From NCBI GenBank assembly GCA_039919885.1, contig JBDSEV010000005.1:37847-101846 (forward strand): 64,000 nt of DNA. The letters are read 5' to 3'. Under the pieces are notes generated by a model. It was not told where the DNA came from, made no database searches, and was given only the letters and a program-made list of their open reading frames with translations. Positions 46,087 through 54,351 of the stretch are shown here, piece by piece (position 1 is the first letter of the stretch; the number at the start of each line of letters is the position of its first letter). The stretch is from JACMLD01 sp039919885 (GTDB lineage Bacteria; Bacteroidota; Bacteroidia; Chitinophagales; Chitinophagaceae). A program made the position numbers and the translations under genes.

Positions 46087-47925
46087 ATGCCGGTAACGCA
46101 TCCCTATATAAAATTACTTTTACAGTGCCTCGATCTGGAAGAAAAAGAACAGGTAAAAAAATTTAGTCTTGATCAGCAGCATACACTCAAATCATTAAAG
46201 GCTGAGGGATTAGCGCTTCATCCAATTGCAGTAACCCGTAAAAATTTCGGGTATGCAGATTACCCGGAAATTAGTTTCCGGCTCAATTTTCCTGCAGAAA
46301 CAAATCAATTCAGGGATGGCGCCGCCATCGAATGTTTTTTTTCAGGGGAAGAACCCGTGAAGGGTGTGCTACTAAACCTGGAGGGCAAGACTGGCGAATT
46401 CAGGCTGTTTGCGCCTGATTTTCCCGATTGGATAGAAGAAAATGGCGTGGGTATAAAACTGGCACCCGACCAGCGTACCACCAGCATCATGAAAAAAGTA
46501 CTGAATGAACTGGAAGCAAACAAGCCATTGTTTACATTGTTTGAGCAACTGCATAGCCCATTGCAAGCCGATCAGGATCAGCGTGCTGAATCACAGGTTT
46601 CCCTGCCTTTTGTGAACAAACATTTAAATGAAAGCCAGCAACAAGCCATTACAGCCATCCATGAAAATAAAAATATTGTTATCGTGCACGGTCCTCCGGG
46701 CACCGGTAAGACCACTACGCTGATAGAAGCCATTGTACAACTGGTAAAAGCCGGCGAAAAAGTATTGGTAGCAGCACCGAGTAATACCGCGGTTGACAAT
46801 ATTGCGAAGGGACTGATAAAGCAGGGGATCGGGCTATTGCGGGTAGGCAATATTAGCAAAGTAGATGAGGCCATTTTCAGGCATACACCGGAAGGAAGGT
46901 TGTCTGATGGCAAACAACAAAAAGAAATTAAACAATTAAAAATACGGGCAGAGGAATTTCGTAAGATGGCGCTGAAGTACAAAAAACGTTTTGGAAAAGC
47001 TGAAAGAGAACAACGCAACCTGTTGTTCAAAGAGGTTAAAAATATACGGACAGAAATAAAAAAATTGCAGGCCTACAACGAAGACAAATTGTACACCGAA
47101 GCAAGTGTTATTGCCGGCACACCGGTGGCCCTGTACGATGCGCGGATAAACCAACTTACTTTTCATACGCTGGTGATTGACGAGGCTGGTCAGTGTATTG
47201 AACCACTGGCCTGGTGTATTTTTCCACTGGCGCAAAAATATGTACTGGCGGGCGATCACTGGCAGCTCCCGCCTACCATTATGAGCCATGAAGCTGCGCG
47301 GATGGGGTTAAACAGGTCGATTTTGGAAACGGCCATCGCATCTCTCCGCCCTGTTTTTTTACTGAACACGCAGTACCGCATGCGGGAAGCCATTGCGGGG
47401 TTTTCGGGTAGTTATTTTTACAGTGGGTTACTGCGTACTGCAGCGAACCTGAAAAACACGGGGACACACATTTATTTTATTGATACTGCGGGTTCGGGAT
47501 TTAATGAAATGCGCGGCAATGACGGGGTGAGTCTCCAGAATAAGGGCGAACTGCAACTCACCCAAAAGCTGATGGAGACTGCCGCGCTCGATCCCGCAGC
47601 AACCGCGTTTATTTCGCCGTATGCTGGCCAGGCTGCCGCTGCAAAAGAGCGGCTGCCTGCCGCGATGCGCATCAGTACCATTGATAGTTTCCAGGGCCAG
47701 GAAAAGGAGAATATTATTTTATCGCTGGTCCGCAGCAATGATGATGGTGATATCGGTTTTTTGAAAGACTATCGCCGCATGAATGTGGCTATTACCAGGG
47801 CGAAGGAACAATTGTTTGTAATCGGCGACAGTGCTACCATTGGCGCAGATCCCTTTTATAACGCCTTTCTCTCGTACGTAGAAAAATTCGGCACTTACCA
47901 AACCGTTTGGGAATTTGACCTATAA
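46087..47925 (+). CDS. UPF1/DNA2-like superfamily 1 helicase
   Basis: A 612-residue SF1B helicase of the IGHMBP2/UPF1 type. An N-terminal beta-barrel-like region (1-170) is followed by motif I HGPPGTGKTTTLIEA (about 202-216), Ia AAPSNTAVDNIA, motif II VIDEAGQCIEP (about 363), motif III GDHWQLPPT, motif IV LNTQYRM, V IDSFQGQEKE and VI NVAITRAKEQL. The family unwinds RNA or DNA 5' to 3'; bacterial members are poorly studied. A coiled-coil insert (about 290-325) lies between Ia and II. Confidence 0.93.
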   Translation: MPVTHPYIKLLLQCLDLEEKEQVKKFSLDQQHTLKSLKAEGLALHPIAVTRKNFGYADYPEISFRLNFPAETNQFRDGAAIECFFSGEEPVKGVLLNLEGKTGEFRLFAPDFPDWIEENGVGIKLAPDQRTTSIMKKVLNELEANKPLFTLFEQLHSPLQADQDQRAESQVSLPFVNKHLNESQQQAITAIHENKNIVIVHGPPGTGKTTTLIEAIVQLVKAGEKVLVAAPSNTAVDNIAKGLIKQGIGLLRVGNISKVDEAIFRHTPEGRLSDGKQQKEIKQLKIRAEEFRKMALKYKKRFGKAEREQRNLLFKEVKNIRTEIKKLQAYNEDKLYTEASVIAGTPVALYDARINQLTFHTLVIDEAGQCIEPLAWCIFPLAQKYVLAGDHWQLPPTIMSHEAARMGLNRSILETAIASLRPVFLLNTQYRMREAIAGFSGSYFYSGLLRTAANLKNTGTHIYFIDTAGSGFNEMRGNDGVSLQNKGELQLTQKLMETAALDPAATAFISPYAGQAAAAKERLPAAMRISTIDSFQGQEKENIILSLVRSNDDGDIGFLKDYRRMNVAITRAKEQLFVIGDSATIGADPFYNAFLSYVEKFGTYQTVWEFDL

Positions 47926-48051
47926 ATACTTTACCGCGCATCCGCGCAGGGGCACCAATCCAGCGTAAAGACGGCCGCTTTGTGTGATGCCAATTTCAAT
48001 CTCAAGCATATCCGGATTTTGTATTACCTTAATTTTCCAAAAACTACATGT

Positions 48052-48606
48052 ATGCAAAAAAAAATCATTCAAATCTCGTGCTGCCTGGCGGTATTTTTAC
48101 TTTCCCTAAGCCTTAGCGGTAATGCACAATCCTTGACTTCAGAAGAAATAAAAACACAGTTGGTGAAAGACTGGGAGCGCGCAAAAACCTATACCATTGA
48201 ATACCTGAATGCGATGCCTGCAGGTAAGTATTCATTTAAGCCGACAGACAGTGTGCGAACCTTTGCACAGCAAATGCTTCATATTACGGGTGGCAATTAT
48301 TTCCTGATGTCTGCGGCCGCCGATCAGAAGCCCCCGTCTATGCGCGCAGATCTTGAAACCAGCCCGGGTGCACAAACAAAGGACTCTGTTATGTTTTTTG
48401 TGAACGCCGGTTACGACTATTGCATTAATACAGTTAAAAATTCAGATATAAATAAATGGGGCGAAAAAAAGACATTGATGAAAATGGAAGAAACCAGGTT
48501 GTCTTTTATGCTCAAAGCTTTTGAACACCAGACGCACCACCGCGGCCAAACCACTATTTACTTACGGATGGCGGGTGTACGGCCACCACCGGAAAAACTT
48601 TTTTAA
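48052..48606 (+). CDS. Secreted DinB-family protein
   Basis: A 184-residue protein with the start placed at 48052 (MQKKIIQISCCLAVFLLSLS), since it opens a signal peptide ending GNAQ; the longest frame would add 24 residues. The DinB four-helix bundle shows the metal-binding His triad: HITGGNY (about 74-80) and EHQTHHRGQ near residue 160. DinB-fold enzymes are nickel, zinc or iron-dependent thiol transferases or hydrolases. Export is common in Bacteroidota members; the substrate is unknown. Confidence 0.88.
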   Translation: MQKKIIQISCCLAVFLLSLSLSGNAQSLTSEEIKTQLVKDWERAKTYTIEYLNAMPAGKYSFKPTDSVRTFAQQMLHITGGNYFLMSAAADQKPPSMRADLETSPGAQTKDSVMFFVNAGYDYCINTVKNSDINKWGEKKTLMKMEETRLSFMLKAFEHQTHHRGQTTIYLRMAGVRPPPEKLF

Positions 48607-48627
48607 GAAAAACATTTCTATTATAAC

Positions 48628-48665
48628 AAACCCCGGATAAAAAATAATTCATCCGGGGTTTTTCG
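48628..48665. terminator. Bidirectional terminator between DinB and DUF1080 genes
   Basis: An 11-bp perfect inverted repeat (AAACCCCGGAT and its complement, loop of 12) followed by TTTTTCGTTTTA on the plus strand; it lies between two convergent genes. Confidence 0.8.
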
Positions 48666-48684
48666 TTTTAAGCTATGCTAAATA

Positions 48685-49659
48685 TTATTTTGCAGGCGTA
48701 ATAATTATATTCCGGTATTCAACCGGCCCATGGTCTCCTTGTATATATAAAGGGCCAGGCGCGCCTTCGTTACTGTCCAGTGCACCGCCGGTGATACCGG
48801 GTATTTCCTGGTTACAGATGACCGTCTTTCCATTAGCCATTACCGTTACCATTCTTCCATTAAGTGTTATGTCGAATGATTGCCACTCGCCAGCAGCTTT
48901 TGCCATCATGTCGCTCGGCGGCAAAAAACCATATACGCCACTGAAGTGATGTGATGTAGGTTCCAGCCCTTTATCATCTTCCACCTGCACTTCATAACGC
49001 CCACGCAGGTATACGCCGCTGTTGCTTTCTTTGGGATAGCGAAATTCGATGTGCAGCTTAAAGTCTGTGAAACTGTTATCAGTTACCAGGTTTGAACCAG
49101 ATCGCGGACTGCGCAGCACCCCATTCTCTACCACCCACTGATTGGCACCCATGGCGTGCCAGCCATTCAAGTCTTTGCCATTGAACAGCTGTACCGGCTT
49201 GCCCCAAACGGCAGGCTTTTCTCGACGCAGGGAAGGCGCCCTGTAACCAGTCCAGGCAGCAATTTTCCCATCTACGCCAACCATGGTTCCGGTTAAACTG
49301 TCGCCTTGCAGCATCGCTTCAAAAACCATATCGTTGTCGCCTTTATCCCACTGCGGCGGAATAGAAAAGTTCATTTTGCCGCCACTAAAGTTTATTTTGG
49401 AAATGGGACGCGCGCTGCCACCTGTACCAACAAACCGGCCAACGAGCGTTTTTACCCCCGACAACTCCACTTCCAGCCAGGATGGTAATTTCTTCCCGTC
49501 CATATTCATTGTTATGTCCCACCGGCCTTCCAGTTTACCGGTGTCTGCAGGAAAATTGAAAGCCGTATTGGCATTAACTGCAAACACATTTGAAAGGAGC
49601 AGGAAAAACAATACCATACTGCGAACCAACCAGATACTTGTAAAACGTAGCTTTTTCAT
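48685..49659 (-). CDS. Secreted DUF1080 (3-keto-disaccharide hydrolase) protein
   Basis: A 324-residue exported protein (signal peptide 1-29, ending VNA). Residues about 35-130 are an N-terminal beta domain. The C-terminal 180 residues are the DUF1080 concanavalin-like domain: VQLFNGKDLNGWHAMGANQW (about 144-163), a DFKLHIEFRYPKESNSGVYL segment with the usual SNSGV(Y/F)LR motif, and YRNIIITP at the end. Recent work on the family reports hydrolysis of 3-keto-glycosides, so a role in unusual sugar metabolism is likely; no GFO/IDH oxidoreductase partner is seen nearby. Confidence 0.9.
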   Translation of the reverse strand: MKKLRFTSIWLVRSMVLFFLLLSNVFAVNANTAFNFPADTGKLEGRWDITMNMDGKKLPSWLEVELSGVKTLVGRFVGTGGSARPISKINFSGGKMNFSIPPQWDKGDNDMVFEAMLQGDSLTGTMVGVDGKIAAWTGYRAPSLRREKPAVWGKPVQLFNGKDLNGWHAMGANQWVVENGVLRSPRSGSNLVTDNSFTDFKLHIEFRYPKESNSGVYLRGRYEVQVEDDKGLEPTSHHFSGVYGFLPPSDMMAKAAGEWQSFDITLNGRMVTVMANGKTVICNQEIPGITGGALDSNEGAPGPLYIQGDHGPVEYRNIIITPAK

Positions 49660-49914
49660 ATAGTCGTTAGTTAATTTTATACATCATCAAACATGGGCTC
49701 CAATACCCGCGCAAAGTAAATCTTTTGTATTAATTCCCAACAGGCGGAATAATTAAGTGACAACTATCCATTATCGCCCTAAGTTCCGGCCTGGTAACCG
49801 TTTTCTATGCTTCCTTTGCACTAATTCATTGGGAATGGTTGTTGTTGCAATACAATCTTTTCTCATAGTACGGTTTTAAATTAATAAATTATTGAAGGGT
49901 GCAAAGCCGAATGA

Positions 49915-50208
49915 TTAAGTTTTTGCTTTATCCCAGTTTTGCTGCATTTTTTTGTACGCCTTTTTAGAAACAGTAGATTTTTTTTTACTCCTTGACACTC
50001 CTTTTTCCTTCCTTTTATTGATATTGTTGACCAGTGAGTTTTTAACCCCCAGTTTATTTTTACTGGCCGCTTTCTTTTTAGGAGCTGTTTTCTTTTTCGC
50101 AGGTGCTTTCTTTTTGGTTGCCGCTTTTTTCTTTACGCTTTTCTTAGGCGCCGCTTTCTTTTTGGGGGATATTTTTTTAGGGGTTGAATACTTGCTTGCT
50201 TTTGCCAT
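49915..50208 (-). CDS. Lys/Ala-rich histone H1-like protein
   Basis: A 97-residue protein with a run of KKKAAPKKSVKKKAATKKK-type repeats in the first half (about 10-55) and a conserved-looking end with INKRKEKGVSRSKKKSTVSK. The net charge is strongly positive. Similar H1-like proteins occur in many Bacteroidota and bind DNA or RNA without sequence preference. The opposite-strand frame is a mirror of the Lys codons and is not real. Confidence 0.85.
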   Translation of the reverse strand: MAKASKYSTPKKISPKKKAAPKKSVKKKAATKKKAPAKKKTAPKKKAASKNKLGVKNSLVNNINKRKEKGVSRSKKKSTVSKKAYKKMQQNWDKAKT

Positions 50209-50370
50209 TTTTTATTAGATGCTCACAAACAATATGCCGCTAGCCGGCCGCTATAATTTTTCGAAAGCGCAGGGTTGCTGTTGTAGCCAGTAACAAACAC
50301 GTTGCGGTGCGACTGCAATATGCGGGGAAAAATGAGCAATTAAGTTCACAAGAAACGCACACTGCGATTG

Positions 50371-51009
50371 TTACTTTTTAAGACTGGTCGGAGCCGGTTG
50401 CCAGTTACGGATTTTCAACAGATCAAAAAAAACGGCTTCTTCAATTTCCTTTACCGCCCCCGGTAACAGGCTACCCAATTCAATATTTTCTATGGCAACG
50501 CGAATCAGGCGCTGGCACCGGTGGTGCAGCGCTGCCGTCATCTTTCTGATCTGGTGGTATTTGCCTTCGGTGAGTGTAATCAGCAACCAGGTAAATGGAG
50601 GGTAGTCAGGAATCGGATTACTTTGCTCAAACAAATCTGCAGGCTTGGAAACGATGTTAACTTCGCAGGGTGCTGTGATGTAATGTTCACCCCCTTTCAC
50701 CCGGATTGACAATCCTGTTCTAAATTGCTGCAACACTGCCTCAGTCACCGTGTTTTTTACTTTTACCAAATAGGTTCTTTTGTGCAAAACATCGCCCTGG
50801 AATAATAATCGGGTGACGCGTTTGTTGGTCGTTAAAATGAGTAAACCCTCAGAGTATTTGTCGAGCCTGCCCACTGCATGGATTCCTTCCGGAAAATTAA
50901 AATCAAGGGCGCCGAGCAATGCGCTTTCGCCATCAGTTTTAAATTGTGACAGCATATTGTATGGCTTGTTTACAATAAAATACCGGGCTGTTGTGCTGTC
51001 TGTGTTCAT
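50371..51009 (-). CDS. rRNA pseudouridine synthase, RluE/RsuA family
   Basis: A 212-residue enzyme from the Met at 51009 (MNTDSTTARYFIVNKPYNML); the longer frame adds an unrelated leader. It converts a uridine of 23S rRNA to pseudouridine. The catalytic Asp is in GIHAVGRLDKYSEGLLILT (about 44-62) and the KRTYLVKV segment is also diagnostic. No S4 domain precedes it, which with the length points to the RluE/RluF side of the family. The exact target uridine is not readable. Confidence 0.9.
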   Translation of the reverse strand: MNTDSTTARYFIVNKPYNMLSQFKTDGESALLGALDFNFPEGIHAVGRLDKYSEGLLILTTNKRVTRLLFQGDVLHKRTYLVKVKNTVTEAVLQQFRTGLSIRVKGGEHYITAPCEVNIVSKPADLFEQSNPIPDYPPFTWLLITLTEGKYHQIRKMTAALHHRCQRLIRVAIENIELGSLLPGAVKEIEEAVFFDLLKIRNWQPAPTSLKK

Positions 51010-51189
51010 TGGTATGGTTGAATTGCGTCGATTTTCGAGTTGGTCGGATGGCACTTGCAATTCGCATTGCTGCGAAATCCGAAGCGCTACAAAATACCAC
51101 AAAATGTGCACGGTGTATTATAAAATAACTGATCTTCAATAAACATGCGAATAATGACCAACCAGGGTTCTTACTATTTAAAAAATCTT

Positions 51190-51708
51190 ATGTGCAAAAT
51201 AAAATTTCTCTTGCTTATTTTACTCAGTGCCTGTTCCATCACTACCATGTCTCAGACAACCACCCGTATTTTCGTGGTGCGGCATGCAGACAGGGAACCG
51301 GGCGATAATTTAAATGCTGCAGGATTGATACGCGCTGATGAATTGAGGCGCGTGCTGCTGCTGACGGGAATCGACAGTGTTTATTCTACTAACTATACAA
51401 GGACAAAAAAAACAGTACAGCCCCTGGCGGAGGCAAAAAATCTTCCTATACTGTTGTACGACAGCAACCCACCTTTGGTAAAAAGAATATTGAAATACAA
51501 CAAAGGCAAGACGCTGCTGGTTGCGGGCCATTCCAACACGGTTGCCCAATTCATTGCAGCATGCGGTTGCCTGCCGCCTTTTCAACATATACCAGATACA
51601 CAGTTTGATAATTTGTTCCTGGTTATTATCCAGCATCCGCCAACAAACAGGTCGAAGAAGCGTACCTGCCGCTTGTTGCAGATGAAGTATGGGCTGGCGA
51701 CCAATTAA
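51190..51708 (+). CDS. Secreted histidine phosphatase family protein
   Basis: I start at 51190 (MCKIKFLLLILLSACSITTM), 172 residues, because this Met opens a leader; the cleavage could be at Cys15 as a lipoprotein or after MSQ. The phosphohistidine motif is RHADRE (about 34-39) and the second His is in LVAGHSNTVAQFI. The C-terminus after FDNLFLV reads as an unusual basic tail with PPTNRSKKRTCRLLQMKYG. The family removes phosphates from various small molecules or proteins. Slightly shorter than classical members. Confidence 0.85.
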   Translation: MCKIKFLLLILLSACSITTMSQTTTRIFVVRHADREPGDNLNAAGLIRADELRRVLLLTGIDSVYSTNYTRTKKTVQPLAEAKNLPILLYDSNPPLVKRILKYNKGKTLLVAGHSNTVAQFIAACGCLPPFQHIPDTQFDNLFLVIIQHPPTNRSKKRTCRLLQMKYGLATN

Positions 51709-51752
51709 AAGACTGTCATTTCCTTTCGCGGATCCCGCAAGTGCAGCTTTTT

Positions 51753-52781
51753 TTACTTAACGATAGCCAGCTGAATCTTTGTTCCAAGCCCTGGCGCTGT
51801 CTGTACAGAGAAGCTGGCATTGATGGACGCGGCCAGTTCGCGCATGTTAGAGAGTCCTGGCGTTTGTTTATGCTGTGCATCATCAAAGCCAGTTCCGTCA
51901 TCATCAATAGAGAGGTATATTTTGCCGTCGTCTTCTACAATACTTATTTTTACCAGGCTGGCCTGCGCGTGATCCATAACATTGTTCAGCGATTCCTGGC
52001 AGATGCGAAAAAAATCTAATTGCATTTCCTGAACAAGGTCAGCTTCATTGTACTTGCTTTCAAACAGGCAAGGTATGCCGTTAAGAATGGCAAACTCGTT
52101 GCAATGCCATTGAAGTGTTTCATTTAGTCCTATATCATCAAGCATTGTCGGACTAATAGAAAAAGAAATTCGCCGGATAGTCGTCATCAGTAAATCAGAC
52201 ACGGCCAATGCATGTTCTATTCTTTTTTTGGAAACGGGCGATAGATCGTTTTCGTGGGTGTTTACCCAGTCAACGTCCAGTTTTACAACGGCGGCGAGCT
52301 GCGCAAGTTCCTCATGCAGTTCCACTGCTAAATATTTCCGGTCTTTTTCTATACTGGTTTTAAAGTGAGTGGCGAGGCTTTTAAACTTTCGGTATTTATC
52401 TTCAATGTCTTTCTCTATTTCTTTTCTTAACGTAATGTCTTTGGCAATTGCAAAAACAAGCTCTTTATCAACCGAATATACAGATGTCCATTCAAGCCAA
52501 ACAATACTGCCGTCTTTTGCGATGTATCGGTTCTGAAAATTGAGCATGGGACTTCCCTGCAGCATCTGCTGGCGCTCCCTGTGCGTCTGGTCCCTGTCGT
52601 CCGGATGTATAAAATTGGCAATCGGATGCGAAAATAGTTCGGCCCTGGTATAACCGAGTTTGCTGATTACGGCTGGGTTTACATTTTTCAAAAACCCATC
52701 TTTTCCTGCGATGCAGACCAGATCGGGCGTCATCTCGAAAAGTGCAAACATTTCAAACGCCGATATGGTTCCATCGCTCAT
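51753..52781 (-). CDS. PAS-domain sensor histidine kinase, HisKA_3-like
   Basis: A 342-residue cytoplasmic kinase with one PAS domain (about 10-125), then a dimerisation/phosphoacceptor helix with AVELHEELAQ, where the His stands in the place of the NarX-type H box, and an HATPase_c domain with N box RICQESLNNVMDHAQAS and G boxes IDDDGTGFDD and GLSNMRELA. Kinases of this type usually signal to LuxR-type regulators; no response regulator gene is next to it, so its partner is elsewhere. No membrane segment is present, so it senses something cytoplasmic. Confidence 0.88.
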   Translation of the reverse strand: MSDGTISAFEMFALFEMTPDLVCIAGKDGFLKNVNPAVISKLGYTRAELFSHPIANFIHPDDRDQTHRERQQMLQGSPMLNFQNRYIAKDGSIVWLEWTSVYSVDKELVFAIAKDITLRKEIEKDIEDKYRKFKSLATHFKTSIEKDRKYLAVELHEELAQLAAVVKLDVDWVNTHENDLSPVSKKRIEHALAVSDLLMTTIRRISFSISPTMLDDIGLNETLQWHCNEFAILNGIPCLFESKYNEADLVQEMQLDFFRICQESLNNVMDHAQASLVKISIVEDDGKIYLSIDDDGTGFDDAQHKQTPGLSNMRELAASINASFSVQTAPGLGTKIQLAIVK

Positions 52782-52953
52782 ACCGGATGAAAGTACAGAA
52801 ATAATTTAGATAATGCCGTCACTTCTTGTTCCTTGAACTGTTTTAACATGCGCCGACTGCAGCACGCGAAATCTAGAAGTGCACTAAAAAGCAACAAGCT
52901 CACCTGGATTCTAAAGTTTCTGTGACGGCTACAATCAATGACGGTAGCTTCCG

Positions 52954-53172
52954 TTACCTGGAATAGGCGGCCGTTGTTGCTGTCTGCGCTACCACCGCAG
53001 TTTTTGCGGGTTGCTGATGATTTATATTACCACGCTGTACCGGAGCAGCCGGACGGTTGCATTGGCCCAATGCATAATAAATCACAATAAATACCAGGAT
53101 AGTGCTGAAACAGCCACCACCTAATTTTTTAGCTCCATAACCTGCTATCAGTGCGCGTAACCAATTTGGCAT
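52954..53172 (-). CDS. Small membrane protein with low-complexity tail, unknown
   Basis: A 72-residue protein starting MPNWLRALIAGYGAKKLGGG. It has one hydrophobic helix (FSTILVFIVIYYALG, about 22-36) and a Pro/Gln/Thr/Ala-rich tail. No motif is recognised. Confidence 0.5.
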   Translation of the reverse strand: MPNWLRALIAGYGAKKLGGGCFSTILVFIVIYYALGQCNRPAAPVQRGNINHQQPAKTAVVAQTATTAAYSR

Positions 53173-53427
53173 AGTATAACTTTTAAGGGTTAAATATAAA
53201 TTTTTATGTGCTACAGGGGTAGTGAGTTTTGGTGATCAAAACTCCGCCCTCCCAATATCCTAAACAACATAAAGACCGTGCCGGAATTAAACGGAAAGCG
53301 GACGCAATTGCACAGCCCGTGTCGATTCAGTACGTTACCAGAATTAAGGGCTGCACCGGTAAGATGATTACCGGAGCCGTATTTTTAAAAACAAAATTCA
53401 TTAGTTTTGATCTTATAAAACCAATTC

Positions 53428-53880
53428 ATGAAAAAACAACCAAAAGCACTGCTCATCCTCATATTGGTCCTGAGTGCGTTAATTTCCTGCCAGAAAACAA
53501 TTGATGACTTTGGTACAAACGGTGACCCTGCACAGGCCCGCACGGTCGAAAACATTTCAGGTCTCTATGCGCTGACAGGTTTAACCTGGTCGTACCAGGG
53601 TGCAACCATTAATGTTTATGATTCACTGGATGCCTGCGAGAAAGACGATCTGTACAAATTCAGCAAGGATATGAACCTTTATAGCATCGATGCAGGGGTA
53701 CCTTGTTCTCCACCCGGTGATGAAACAGAAAGCTGGTTGCTTCGAAACGACAGTATTTTCATCGGAACAGCCAAAGACGGGGCCAGGATCAAAAGTTTCG
53801 ATGGTACTACGCTGGTACTGGACGGCGCGCCCACCAATGAACCGTTGGTAAAAGCCGTAACAACCTTTACAAAGCAATAA
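53428..53880 (+). CDS. Lipocalin-like lipoprotein
   Basis: A 150-residue protein with a lipoprotein leader ending in ISC (lipobox LISC, Cys21). The N-terminal ISGLYALTGLTWSYQG segment, the DSLDACEKDDLYKFS segment with a Cys that pairs with the later GVPCSPP, and the final TTFTK fit the lipocalin-like lipoproteins common in Chitinophagaceae. Members bind small hydrophobic molecules; the ligand is unknown. The next gene starts 32 bases after it. Confidence 0.8.
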   Translation: MKKQPKALLILILVLSALISCQKTIDDFGTNGDPAQARTVENISGLYALTGLTWSYQGATINVYDSLDACEKDDLYKFSKDMNLYSIDAGVPCSPPGDETESWLLRNDSIFIGTAKDGARIKSFDGTTLVLDGAPTNEPLVKAVTTFTKQ

Positions 53881-53912
53881 CTTTAACGGCGCTGTTAATT
53901 AATTCTACCATC

Positions 53913-54122
53913 ATGCAATCCAATGATCCGCTGCACGGGAAAACGCTGGAAATGATACTCACGGAACTAGTGCATCATTTCGGGTGGGAAGACCTGGGAA
54001 CCATTATAAAAATCAATTGCTTCCTCAGTACCCCTAGTATAAATTCGTCCCTTAAATTTCTCCGGAAAACACCCTGGGCACGCAAAAAAGTAGAGGAACT
54101 GTATGTGAAGTCCATTGTGTAA
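53913..54122 (+). CDS. VF530-family DNA-binding protein (DUF2132)
   Basis: A 69-residue protein that matches VF530/DUF2132 closely: DPLHGKTLEMILTELVHHFG (about 5-24), then a helical core with SINSSLKFLRKTPWARKKVE at 42-61. The fold is a small helical domain thought to bind DNA. It lies downstream of the lipocalin-like gene, probably co-transcribed by chance. Confidence 0.92.
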   Translation: MQSNDPLHGKTLEMILTELVHHFGWEDLGTIIKINCFLSTPSINSSLKFLRKTPWARKKVEELYVKSIV

Positions 54123-54290
54123 TAACACGTAACCCATTTGTAAATCTATTAATATGCCGGCGGCGGGTTTGGCGCGCGAGGATTCGGGGAACCGGTTTCA
54201 TCTTTTTCTTATTGAATGGCTAAGCGGGATAACCTTTATATAAATGAAAATTAGTTTTTTGCGGACGGTACGTGCTGCTATCAGTTTAAT

Positions 54291-54322
54291 AAAAACGCCC
54301 TGCGCTGTCGCAGGGCGTTTTT
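54291..54322. terminator. Terminator downstream of the M28 peptidase gene
   Basis: A 14-bp perfect inverted repeat (AAAAACGCCCTGCG and its complement, loop CTGT) with T-tails on both strands. On the minus strand it ends the M28 gene; on the plus strand it may also stop readthrough. Confidence 0.85.
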
Positions 54323-54351
54323 ATTTTATATTCAAAGCTGCCCATTTAAAA

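Noticed and set aside
49952..50218. Plus-strand frame opposite the histone-like gene
   Set aside because: It mirrors the AAA/AAG codons of the Lys-rich gene as a Phe/Leu run; a low-complexity artefact.
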